Shown one piece after another: positions 1-9,300 of a DNA stretch of 64,000 nucleotides. This stretch comes from a virus. The notes under the pieces were generated by a model. That model did no database searches. It saw nothing but the letters and a program-made list of their open reading frames with translations, and was not told where the DNA came from. The position numbers and the translations under genes are program-made. Location of the stretch: the IMG/VR virus record IMGVR_UViG_3300023199_000204, positions 124,001-188,000 of that record. The stretch is one strand, 5' to 3'. Position 1 is the stretch's first letter, and every line of letters starts with the position of its first letter.

Positions 1-69
1 GCGCAGTTTGTAAAAACTATCACGGTTTTTGGAAAAGATGCGAGAGAGGGGAAAGAGAAACTTAAATGA
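1..69 (+). CDS. C-terminal end of an upstream gene (partial)
   Basis: An open frame enters from the left edge, encodes the last 22 residues of a protein and stops at TGA 67-69. The stop overlaps the next start as ATGA, the usual coupling here. The tail is basic (ends REGKEKLK). Too little is present to name it. Confidence 0.6.
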   Translation, partial: AQFVKTITVFGKDAREGKEKLK

Positions 70-1445
70 ATCTTGATACAAAAATTTTAGCATACTGTCT
101 TTATGAAAAAAGACTATTGATAAGCGTAGAACAAGAAATTACAGCAGATTTCTTTCATCCGGATTATCAAGTGTTTTATAAGCTTTTAGTAAGTTGTTAT
201 AAAAACTACCAAGAAATTCCAACACCTAGAGTTATGATGGAGCAGGCGGGAGCAGTGTGGATTCCTGAACATGATAAAATCTATTCAAGCTCCTTGGAAT
301 TAGAAGTTGATCCAAAGGAACTTCCTCACGATTTAAAAGAATTTAAGAGGAGATTTAACAAAAATCTGCTTCTTAAAACTGGATCTAAAGTATTTAAAGA
401 AAACTGGGACGGCAATGAATTTTCCTCTCTTGAAGAGGCAAACAAAATATTAAAAAATCTAATTGTTGAAATAGATAATATTTATAAAAGTAAAATATAT
501 AAAGAAGGAACTTTATCAGAAACAGTAGATGATGCTTGGGATTCTTTTAGAAAAGTTAGAGATGATCCAGATTCAGCTAAAGGCTTACATGTTGGGTTTG
601 AAACGTTTGATAGAATTTCTAATGGGATAAGACCAGCAGAGCTTGTATTGATTGGTGGAGAGTCTGGTTCGGGAAAGTCTGCGTTGTCAATGAATATGGC
701 AGTTAATGCTTGGAAAGGAAATAATATAATTCCTCACGATCCAGAACTTGTGGGAGAGTTTATAGAGGGCGGCGCCAATATTATTTACTTTACAATTGAG
801 ATGCCGTTTAAAGTTTTGAGAAGGCGGCTAGATGCTTGTATTTCTGGAGTCCCTTTATATGGAATAAGAGATGGAAGTCTAGATGAGAATGAAATTCAAA
901 GATTCAAAGCAGGTCTTAAATTTCAGGAAGAGTATGGAAAACAATTTCACATTGTAGATGTTCCTAGGGGCTGTACTGTTCATCAAATAGAGAGCAAATA
1001 TCTAGAAAAATGTCATGAATTTCAGCCTGATCTTATTGTTGTTGATTATATAAGTCTTATGACTTCTGACAAGGATGAAGGGTCGGATTGGCTTAGTCTG
1101 GGAAGATTAGCGGAGCAAATGCACGAGTTTTGTAGAACTTATAATGTTCCAGTAATATCACCAGTTCAGCTTAATAGACCTCCTAGAAACGGTCACACAA
1201 AACCCGACCAGCACAGGGTTGGAAGAAGTAGTATGTTGCCTCAGAATGCCAATATGTTATTGGCAATAGAAACAAGGCCAGAGGAGGAAACAAGAAGAGA
1301 TATGCTTGTAAGATGGGTAAAGAACAGAGATGGAGAACAAACTTCTTTTATATTACACAAACAACTTAATGTAATGAGAATATTTGATAGTGTTCCTGGA
1401 TGGGAACCGAATATACACGATGGGTATGAAGAAATAAATGTATGA
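66..1445 (+). CDS. dnaB: replicative DNA helicase, DnaB family
   Basis: Hexameric 5'-3' helicase that unwinds the fork during phage DNA replication. The 459-residue product has a DnaB-like N-terminal domain (about 1-110) and a RecA-fold ATPase: Walker A GGESGSGKS near residue 200, Walker B as IVVDYISLM near 325, then a QLNRPP motif. Length fits the family. It overlaps the previous stop as ATGA and the next small gene by 8 nt, so it lies in an operon. No intein is present, although this family often carries one. Confidence 0.93.
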   Translation: MNLDTKILAYCLYEKRLLISVEQEITADFFHPDYQVFYKLLVSCYKNYQEIPTPRVMMEQAGAVWIPEHDKIYSSSLELEVDPKELPHDLKEFKRRFNKNLLLKTGSKVFKENWDGNEFSSLEEANKILKNLIVEIDNIYKSKIYKEGTLSETVDDAWDSFRKVRDDPDSAKGLHVGFETFDRISNGIRPAELVLIGGESGSGKSALSMNMAVNAWKGNNIIPHDPELVGEFIEGGANIIYFTIEMPFKVLRRRLDACISGVPLYGIRDGSLDENEIQRFKAGLKFQEEYGKQFHIVDVPRGCTVHQIESKYLEKCHEFQPDLIVVDYISLMTSDKDEGSDWLSLGRLAEQMHEFCRTYNVPVISPVQLNRPPRNGHTKPDQHRVGRSSMLPQNANMLLAIETRPEEETRRDMLVRWVKNRDGEQTSFILHKQLNVMRIFDSVPGWEPNIHDGYEEINV

Positions 1446-1617
1446 TATAGAAATAGCATATTTAAAGAATGTAATATATGATGATAAAACAGGGCAATTA
1501 TATTTGAAAATGGAAGTAACTGATCCCGTTTGGAAACAAAAAATACTACATAAATGGCAAGAGTTAGATATTAAAATTGTCATTGAGAATAAGGAGAAAA
1601 GTGATGCCGATATATGA
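1438..1617 (+). CDS. small acidic/basic protein of unknown function, 59 aa
   Basis: ATG at 1438 overlaps the helicase stop by 8 nt and the frame stays open to TGA 1615-1617, overlapping the next start. The product begins MYDIEIAYLKNVIYDD and alternates charged and hydrophobic residues. Family not recognised; supported by tight packing and coding-like composition. Confidence 0.65.
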   Translation: MYDIEIAYLKNVIYDDKTGQLYLKMEVTDPVWKQKILHKWQELDIKIVIENKEKSDADI

Positions 1618-1894
1618 TTATATTTGCCTCAATTGTAAATATGAATTTTCAGTTATAAAAAAAGTTGATAAAGATGGAAATTCTATAAGTAGAACAAGTT
1701 GTAGCAAATGTGATGGGTTTGATTTAAAAAAAAAGCTTACCAGTTGCGGAGTTAGAGTAGATTATAAAGATTCTAAAGAAATGTATGAAAGGGTTATAAA
1801 GCCAGATGCTAAAAAAATAGCAGATAAAATTCGTGCTGGAGACGAGGACGCCGCTGCCGATGTTTTTGGAGAAGATAAAGTATTTGGAAGTTGA
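1604..1894 (+). CDS. FmdB-type zinc-ribbon protein
   Basis: The start is ATG 1604, giving MPIYDYICLNC, because AAGGAG lies 9 nt upstream and the family always starts MPxYxYxCxxC. Two CxxC pairs (CLNC, CSKC) form a one-zinc ribbon in the first 45 residues; the rest is a charged tail of about 50 residues ending in an acidic alanine-rich stretch. FmdB-type ribbons are thought to act as small regulators or adaptors; the role here is unknown. It lies between the helicase and the PrkA kinase gene. Confidence 0.75.
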   Translation: MPIYDYICLNCKYEFSVIKKVDKDGNSISRTSCSKCDGFDLKKKLTSCGVRVDYKDSKEMYERVIKPDAKKIADKIRAGDEDAAADVFGEDKVFGS

Positions 1895-1924
1895 TTAGTA
1901 AGTAAAAATTAGGAGAAAGAAAGT

Positions 1925-4900
1925 ATGACTAAAATCAAAAATTCTGGGTCAAAAGGGGTGAATGAAGTGAAAGAAAGTGAAGTAGAAAAAAGCATTTTCG
2001 ATTTAATTAATGATTCTATGGGTGAAGAAGATACTGCGCCCTGGGAAGGAACGGTAAAAGATTATTTACAAAAAGTGATAGCCAAGCCGAGTTTAAATGA
2101 TAATGCCCACGCTAGAATTTGGAGAATGATTGAATCTCACGGAGTAGAGTTTGATGAGGAAGATGAAAAGAAAAAATACCCTAGATATAAGTTTTTTGAA
2201 AACGATTTATTTGGTGTAGATCACGTAATAGCAAGGGTGATGGAATACTTTAAAGCAGCCGTTTCTGGTTCGGAAGAAGTTAGTAGAAGAATTTTACTTA
2301 TGTGGGGCCCAACCTCATCAGGCAAATCGCAATTTGCGACTTTATTAAAAAGAGGCTTAGAGGCATTTTCAAAAACAAAAGAGGGAGAGATTTATGCTTT
2401 GTCAGAGTCACCTATGTTTGAAAACCCACTAGCAGCCATTCCACATTCAGCTAGAGCATCTATTAGAGATAAGTATGGATTAGTAATTGAAGGGGAACTT
2501 TCTCCTAAAATGGCATATCTTTTAGAGCACAAATATAAAGGTGATTTTTGGAAATTACCAGTTAAAAGAATTTTCTTATCTGAGCAGAATAGAGTAGGAA
2601 TTGGAACTTTTCAGCCGGGTGATTCGAAGTGCGTGGGGGGAGATACAATAATACTTACAAATTCAGGACTAATGAGAATAGAAGATATGGAGGAGTTGGT
2701 AGAAAATAATAAAGTAAAAGATTTAATGTGTTTAGATGAAAATGGAAAAGAACACGAGATAACTACATTTTTTAAATATAAAAATAAAGAGGTAGTTGAA
2801 ATAAATACAGAACTTAATTTTAATATAACGGCTACTCAAAACCATCCATTAAAGATTGTTAATAAGGATGGAGATTTTGAATGGAAATGTGCAGGTTTAA
2901 TTTCTGCAGGAGATACTTTAGTTTTAGGGAAAGGAGATATTAATTTTGTCGGAAAAGAACTTCCAGAAAATAAACTTGGTTTAAAGTGGAGTAGTGATCT
3001 AGCTTGGTTATTGGGAGTTTTTATTGCAGAAGGCTCTTATAGAAGAAACACTGTTGAAATATCAAATTGTAATAAAGATGTAAAAAATGTTGTTAAAAAC
3101 TTTGCTGAAACTATAAATTCTACATATATTGTTCGTGATGATAGAATTACATTTACAAGTAAAGAGTTTGTTAATTTCTTAAAAGACATGGAATTTAAAA
3201 CTGGGGCTCATAGCAAATTTATACCTCCAGTTGTTTTTACATCTGGCAAATATATAAAAGATTTTATTCAAGGAATGTGGATTGGTGATGGAAATTTAGG
3301 TAGGCATAAATCCAAAAATACTAATGAAGCTTCATATAGCACAGTTTCAAAAGAGTTGGGTGAACAGGTAAGATTGCTATTACTTACTTTAGGAATTCCT
3401 GCTTCTTTACATAAAGAAAAGGATGTTGGAACATCAGGAGCATTTAAAGTACAAGTTACTGGAAAAAATGTAGAGAAATTACAAGATGTTTTAAATTTGC
3501 CTGAATGGAAAATTACTAGAAAACTTACGGAAAATAAATTTTCAAGCCCAAATACCCTTAGGCTCCCTAATATAGATAATTTATTAAATAAGATATATAC
3601 TAAAACTTGGAAAGGAACTAATTGGTATCCATATATGAATAATAAATCTAGATTCAGTCTAGAATCTTTTCAAAAATTTATTAAAACAGCAAAAGAAAAT
3701 AATATTGAGCAGGAATATTTAAATAAATTAGAGAAGCTATCTAATAAAAATATTTTTTATGTAGATGTTAAAGAGGTTAAAAATTCCATATCTGATGTTT
3801 ATGACATTGAAGTTCCAGGAATACATTATTTTATAGCTAATGGATTTATTTCTCATAATAGTCAAAGTCAATCTGAATTAGTTGGATCTGTAAATTTTTC
3901 TAAATTAGAAGAATATGGTGTAGAATCTCATCCCATGGCCTATAATTTTGATGGAGAACTTAATGTTTCCAATAGAGGAATGATGGAGTTTATTGAACTA
4001 CTTAAAGTAGATCCAAAGTTTAGACATATTCTTTTAACCCTAGCTCAAGAAAAGAGAATTAAGGTTGAAAGATTTCCTTTAATTTCAGCTGATTTAGTTC
4101 CTATTTCACACACAAATGAAACAGAATATAATAAATTCATCGGTGATAAAACTGAAGAAGCTTTGCACGACAGGCTTTGGGTTGTTAATTTCCCTTATAA
4201 CTTAAGGTTAGATGATGAGGTTAGAATTTATAAAAAGTTAATTTATGGCAACACTGGTTTGAGTCAAACTCATATTGCGCCACACACGCTTAAGGTTGCG
4301 GCAATGTTTGCTATCCTATCTAGACTAGAAGAGCCTAAAGATAAAAGTGTTACAATTTTACAAAAGATGCATATGTATAATGAAGAGTCTGTGGATGGCT
4401 TTTCTAAGGAAGATGCTGTTGAATTACATAAAGCTTCAGAAAGAGAGGGCCTAGATGGAGTATCTCCTAGATATGTAGTTAATAGATTAGCAGCGTGTTT
4501 CGCAAAATATAATGTTAGTTCTATCACCCCAATTGATGCCCTTAGAAGTGTTAAAGAGGGGTTAGGAACTAATGCTAAATTAGATAAAGAAGAAGTTACA
4601 AGATTAGAAAACTTGATTTCTCTTTGTATTGAAGAATACAATAAGATTGCTATAAATGAAGTTCAAAAAGCATTTTTCTTAAACTTTGAAACAGAAATTA
4701 AAAATCTTCTTGCTAATTATATTGATAATGTTGGAGCTTATCTCGATGATTCAAAAGTAGAAAATGAGTGGGGCGAGTACGAGGAGCCTGATGAGAGATT
4801 AATGAGGAGTGTTGAAGAAAAGATAGGTATTACCATTAGTGGTGCCGATACTTTTAGACAAGAAGTCTATCGTAAAATGCTTGAATCTAAAAAGCAGGAT

Positions 4901-5134
4901 GGAAGTTATGAATATAAATCACACGCCAGGCTTAAAGAGGCTCTACAGAAACAATTATTTGAAGAAAGAGCTGATGTAATTAGATTAACAGTTTCTACTA
5001 GAAATCCTGATGAAGGTGCTCTTAAGAGATTAAATCAGGTATGTGAAACCCTAATTGATAAGTATGATTATACTGCTGATAGTGCTAATGAGTTGCTACG
5101 ATATGTAAGCAATATAATGAGCAAAAGCAACTAA
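1925..5134 (+). CDS. prkA: PrkA-family serine kinase / AAA+ ATPase, interrupted by an intein
   Basis: Homologue of Bacillus PrkA and E. coli YeaG. The AAA+ part has Walker A GPTSSGKS at residues 128-135; the C-terminal half is the PrkA kinase-like domain. An intein occupies residues 236-645; removing it gives about 659 residues, close to the usual 640. The splice junction restores the conserved stretch that continues QSELVGSVNFSKLEEYG. AGGAG lies 10 nt upstream of the start. It is followed by YhbH and SpoVR, its known genetic partners in bacteria (B. subtilis prkA-yhbH-spoVR; E. coli yeaGH and ycgB). Finding all three in a phage is unusual. Confidence 0.9.
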   Translation: MTKIKNSGSKGVNEVKESEVEKSIFDLINDSMGEEDTAPWEGTVKDYLQKVIAKPSLNDNAHARIWRMIESHGVEFDEEDEKKKYPRYKFFENDLFGVDHVIARVMEYFKAAVSGSEEVSRRILLMWGPTSSGKSQFATLLKRGLEAFSKTKEGEIYALSESPMFENPLAAIPHSARASIRDKYGLVIEGELSPKMAYLLEHKYKGDFWKLPVKRIFLSEQNRVGIGTFQPGDSKCVGGDTIILTNSGLMRIEDMEELVENNKVKDLMCLDENGKEHEITTFFKYKNKEVVEINTELNFNITATQNHPLKIVNKDGDFEWKCAGLISAGDTLVLGKGDINFVGKELPENKLGLKWSSDLAWLLGVFIAEGSYRRNTVEISNCNKDVKNVVKNFAETINSTYIVRDDRITFTSKEFVNFLKDMEFKTGAHSKFIPPVVFTSGKYIKDFIQGMWIGDGNLGRHKSKNTNEASYSTVSKELGEQVRLLLLTLGIPASLHKEKDVGTSGAFKVQVTGKNVEKLQDVLNLPEWKITRKLTENKFSSPNTLRLPNIDNLLNKIYTKTWKGTNWYPYMNNKSRFSLESFQKFIKTAKENNIEQEYLNKLEKLSNKNIFYVDVKEVKNSISDVYDIEVPGIHYFIANGFISHNSQSQSELVGSVNFSKLEEYGVESHPMAYNFDGELNVSNRGMMEFIELLKVDPKFRHILLTLAQEKRIKVERFPLISADLVPISHTNETEYNKFIGDKTEEALHDRLWVVNFPYNLRLDDEVRIYKKLIYGNTGLSQTHIAPHTLKVAAMFAILSRLEEPKDKSVTILQKMHMYNEESVDGFSKEDAVELHKASEREGLDGVSPRYVVNRLAACFAKYNVSSITPIDALRSVKEGLGTNAKLDKEEVTRLENLISLCIEEYNKIAINEVQKAFFLNFETEIKNLLANYIDNVGAYLDDSKVENEWGEYEEPDERLMRSVEEKIGITISGADTFRQEVYRKMLESKKQDGSYEYKSHARLKEALQKQLFEERADVIRLTVSTRNPDEGALKRLNQVCETLIDKYDYTADSANELLRYVSNIMSKSN
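2630..3859 (+). mobile_element. intein with LAGLIDADG homing endonuclease inside PrkA
   Basis: 410 codons in frame with the host gene. It starts at Cys (CVGGDTIILT), has a block-B-like TQNHPL motif and ends FISHN followed by Ser, so splicing is chemically possible. Two LAGLIDADG-type helices are visible (LLGVFIAEG and IQGMWIGDG). It sits in the AAA+ ATPase domain, a conserved site typical of inteins. Confidence 0.92.
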
Positions 5135-5143
5135 GAGGTTTTA

Positions 5144-6340
5144 ATGAGTAAAGAATCATTTAAAGATATTTGGTCTTTGAGAAAACCTGGGGCTCGCGAC
5201 TCCGCTCGTCATAAGGAGCGGGTTCGCGAAGCCATCAAGGATAATCTTAGAGATTTGATAGCAGAAGAAAATATTATTACTTCACACGGAAACAAAAAAA
5301 TTAAGGTGCCAATTAAGTATCTTGATATGTGGAGATTTAAGTTTGGAAAAAACAAAAAGTCCAATAGTGTCGGACAAGGTGAAGGAAAAGAACCAGGGGA
5401 TATTATTGCCAAGGAAGGTGGAAAACCTGGGCAAGGAGATAAGGCTGGAGAGCAAGCTGGTGAAGATATTTATGAAGAAGAAGTAGATCTAGATGAAGTA
5501 ATTGAAATAATGTTAGAAGACCTAGATTTACCCTGGCTTGAAGAAAAAGATAAAGCAATAGAAGTAGAAACCGAAGAGATTGTGTTTCAAGATATTGCTG
5601 AAAAAGGCTTGCCTGCGAACATTGATAAGAGAAGAACTATTCTTCAAAATATGAAACGAAACGCTATGAAAGGTAAAATGCGTATTAAGGGAATAGCTCT
5701 CGAAGATTTGAGATATAAGGTTTGGGAAAAAGTCGTTGAAAAGCATTCAAACGCAGCGGTCTTTTTATTAATGGACCGATCTGGAAGTATGGATTCAGAG
5801 AAAAAGTATATTGTTAAATCATTCTTTTTCTGGATGGTTAATTTTATTAGAAGAAAATATAACAATGTAGAAATTGTTTTTATTGCTCACGATACAAGAG
5901 CCAAAGAAGTTGAAGAGGATAAGTTTTTTGAAATTTCTCAGTCTGGAGGAACCAAATGTAGTTCCGCACTACAATTAGCAAAGGATATAATAGAAGAGCG
6001 TTATCCAGATAATATCTGGAATAATTATGTATATTCTTTTTCTGATGGAGATAATTGGAGTGACGATAATTCTATTTGTGTAGATTTAGTTAAAGATCTT
6101 TTGAAAGTGTGCCAGGCGGTTGGTTATGGAGAAGTTCATTACAATAATTGGTTTTACAACTGGTCACAAAATAATCAAGATAGAATAGAGGATTATAAAA
6201 AATCTAAGTTAGCATACTCATATGATTCTAATCTGGATTTAGTTACTAATCCAAGATTTATGATTGGTGTAATCTCAAAAAGAGAGGATATTTACCAATG
6301 CCTTAGAAACTTTTTGAAAGGAGTTAATTCAAATGAATAA
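5144..6340 (+). CDS. YhbH/YeaH-like protein with a von Willebrand A domain
   Basis: 398 residues, matching the DUF444 family (B. subtilis YhbH, E. coli YeaH). The C-terminal half has the metal-ion-dependent adhesion motif as DRSGSM (DxSxS) near residue 210, then a typical VWA core with SFSDGDNWS. The N-terminal half is highly charged, with a glycine-rich linker. YeaH is a partner of the YeaG/PrkA kinase, and here the gene follows PrkA directly and overlaps the SpoVR start by 8 nt, so the three were probably acquired as a unit. Confidence 0.88.
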   Translation: MSKESFKDIWSLRKPGARDSARHKERVREAIKDNLRDLIAEENIITSHGNKKIKVPIKYLDMWRFKFGKNKKSNSVGQGEGKEPGDIIAKEGGKPGQGDKAGEQAGEDIYEEEVDLDEVIEIMLEDLDLPWLEEKDKAIEVETEEIVFQDIAEKGLPANIDKRRTILQNMKRNAMKGKMRIKGIALEDLRYKVWEKVVEKHSNAAVFLLMDRSGSMDSEKKYIVKSFFFWMVNFIRRKYNNVEIVFIAHDTRAKEVEEDKFFEISQSGGTKCSSALQLAKDIIEERYPDNIWNNYVYSFSDGDNWSDDNSICVDLVKDLLKVCQAVGYGEVHYNNWFYNWSQNNQDRIEDYKKSKLAYSYDSNLDLVTNPRFMIGVISKREDIYQCLRNFLKGVNSNE

Positions 6341-9300
6341 TAGGATAGAAGAAATTTTACAACTGGCGAAAGATGAAGGTTTAGATTTCTTTCCTGTAGT
6401 TTTTGAGATCGTAGAGAAAACAACTATGAACAATGTATGTGCCTATGGCTTACCTACCAGGGCAAGGCACTGGAGCTATGGTAGATCCTATGACCATCAA
6501 AAAACCTATGGAGAAATGGGTTTGTCAAAAGTATATGAAGTTATATTAAACAACAATCCTTCATATGCGTTTATGCTTGACACAAACACGCCTGTTCAAA
6601 ATTTATTTATTGCTGCTCATTGTTCCGCACACTGTTTTATAACAGGAACATTAATTGAAACACAAAATGGACCTAAAAATATAGAAGATATAACTCTAAA
6701 TGATAAAATTTTAACTCATAAGGGAATATATAGAAAACCTATGGCTTTGTCTAAAACAAAGCATAAAGGATACTTATATACAATAGGAATTGGTTCACAT
6801 AAAATAACTTGTACGCCAGAGCATCCGTTTTATGTTGTAAGTAGTGAAGAATGTGTGCTTAATTATCGTAAGTCAATATGTAGACCAAATTGTAAATATA
6901 AAAATCAAGATAGGTGCAAAGATAAGCCTTATTCGTCATATGAGCCAAGTTGGTTAAAAGCACAGGATATTAAAATAGGAGATTTTTTAGTTTATCCTAA
7001 AAATAAAACTATTGGTTGCGAACCTGTTAAATCATTTATAATAAATGGAGAAAAGGAGCACGGTCATCCGGGTGGAGTGAAAGAAGTAGAATATACTATA
7101 AATATAGATGAGGCTTTCGGCGAATTTTTAGGTTTATATCTTGCGGAAGGTTATGCCCGTGAAGGCGGACAGATGGGATTATGTTTTCACACAAAAGAAA
7201 AAGGATTACATAAAGATAGCCATAGGTTAATTAAACAATTATTTGAGTTAAAAACATATAATTCTATTAGTGAAGATACTCATTCTCACCAAGTATTATT
7301 TAATGAAAAAGTATTAGCAAATTGGTTAATTAATAATTTAGGAAGAGGCAGTGGTAATAAACAAATACCTGATTTTTTGCTAAAATCTGGAAACGAAAAG
7401 TTTTTCTTGGCACTATTAAAAGGATTATTTCACGGAGATGGCCACGGCAGAGATAGGTCGATTAACTTAACAACCACTTCGTCGATTCTTGCTACGCAAG
7501 TTAGACAAATATGTGCTAAATATAATTACATTACTAATATTAAAATTAGAAAATATAATGATAAAAAAACAGCGTATGTTATAACTTTATCTGGAACAAG
7601 TAGGGTTAGTTTATTAAACGATACTGGTATATATTGGAATAACTACTCTGGCAATAGAAGTTACGAATTTGGATGGTATGATGAAGATAATATTTATATT
7701 CCTGTTAAAACAGTAGATGTTTCCTGTAATAATGAAGAGGAAGTATATAATCTGGAAGTTCCTAAGGACTCTTCTTATACTTTGTTTGCGGGAGCAATTA
7801 CTCATAATAGTGATTTTTTTAAAAATAATATTATGTTTAAAGGCTCTGATAGAAATATGATTAGACACGCAGCAGAGCACGCAGGAAGGGTAGAAAAATA
7901 CATAGAGAAATATGGTTTTGATAAAGTTGAACATTTAATGGATGTGGGCTTTGCTTTGGATAATCACATTGATTGGCATAAAGGTTTATATAGAAAGCCA
8001 TATGATGAAAAGAAAGAAATATATAGAAAAAGGAACCCAGGGGAATTTGATGATTTACTTTATAAAAAGTATAAACCAACCATTGTAAAAGATACGGTTA
8101 ATGATAAGTTTCCACCTAGTCCTGAAAGAGATCTATTATGGTTTTTAATTACATATGCTCCTTTAAAAAATTGGGAAGTTGATTTGTTAAACATTATTAG
8201 AACAGAATCATTTTACTTTTATCCGCAGATGATGACTAAGATACTTAATGAAGGATGGGCTTGTTTGTGCCCTGGCTCTCTTGTATTTTCCCCACAAAAT
8301 GGAATGGTTCCTATTGAGGAGCTTGTAGATAAAGGATTTGATGTAATTGATAGAAATAACAATACACATAAATTAAGTGATAAATATAATGGATACAAGA
8401 TATGTAGAAATGTAAAAACCAAACGAGGATTTGAATTATCTGGTGCGGAAAATCATGGTGTTCTATGTTGGGATGAAAAACCTATATATAAGAAAATAAA
8501 AGATTTATGTTCTGGTGATAAAGTGGTCATCAGTAGTAATCAAAATTGCTGGAGTAATAAGACCCAAAAACTACCTAGCGTTAGTTTATCTGGGAAAGAG
8601 CGAGAAGGATTTAAGTTACCAAAGTATTTAAATAAAGATGTAGCTAAATTTCTTGGATATTTTCTAGCTGAGGGTCATATAGGCAAAAGATGCGTTTGTT
8701 TAACTAATGGAGATTTAAATGTAGCGAAAGACATGTGTTTATCTATAGAAAAAACATTTGGGTATAAAGTTTCGCCAAGAGAAGAGGAATCTAGATATAG
8801 GGTTGAATTTTATTCGACATCTGTATGTGAATTGCTAAATAAGCTTAATCTTTCTGGAGGGGCAAGAAATAAGAGAATCCCGAAAGAAATTTTAACTTCT
8901 CCAAAATCAGTGGTAATAGAGTTTCTTTCTGCTGCTTTTACTGGCGATGGGGGAGCATATAATAAATATGGTATATTAGCATTAAGTACTGGTGTTAAAG
9001 AAAACGCCAATATTATTCAACTTTTATTGCTAAATTTAGGTATAGTTTCAACAATATCAGTATGTAAAAAATCTGGATATGAAGATACTTATCAAGTTTG
9101 GATTAGAGAAAACTTAATGAAAAAAGCTTTTTCAAAAATAATTAAAACTTCTTCTAAATTAAAAGAAAAGGTATTAAATAGTTTTAAAAATCACAATAAT
9201 AAAAATACTTATAAATGGTCATATAACATTAGTGATAAGGATATAAATAATATAAGTTTATTTTTACAAAATACTACACAGAAGAAAGAGAAAGAAGTTG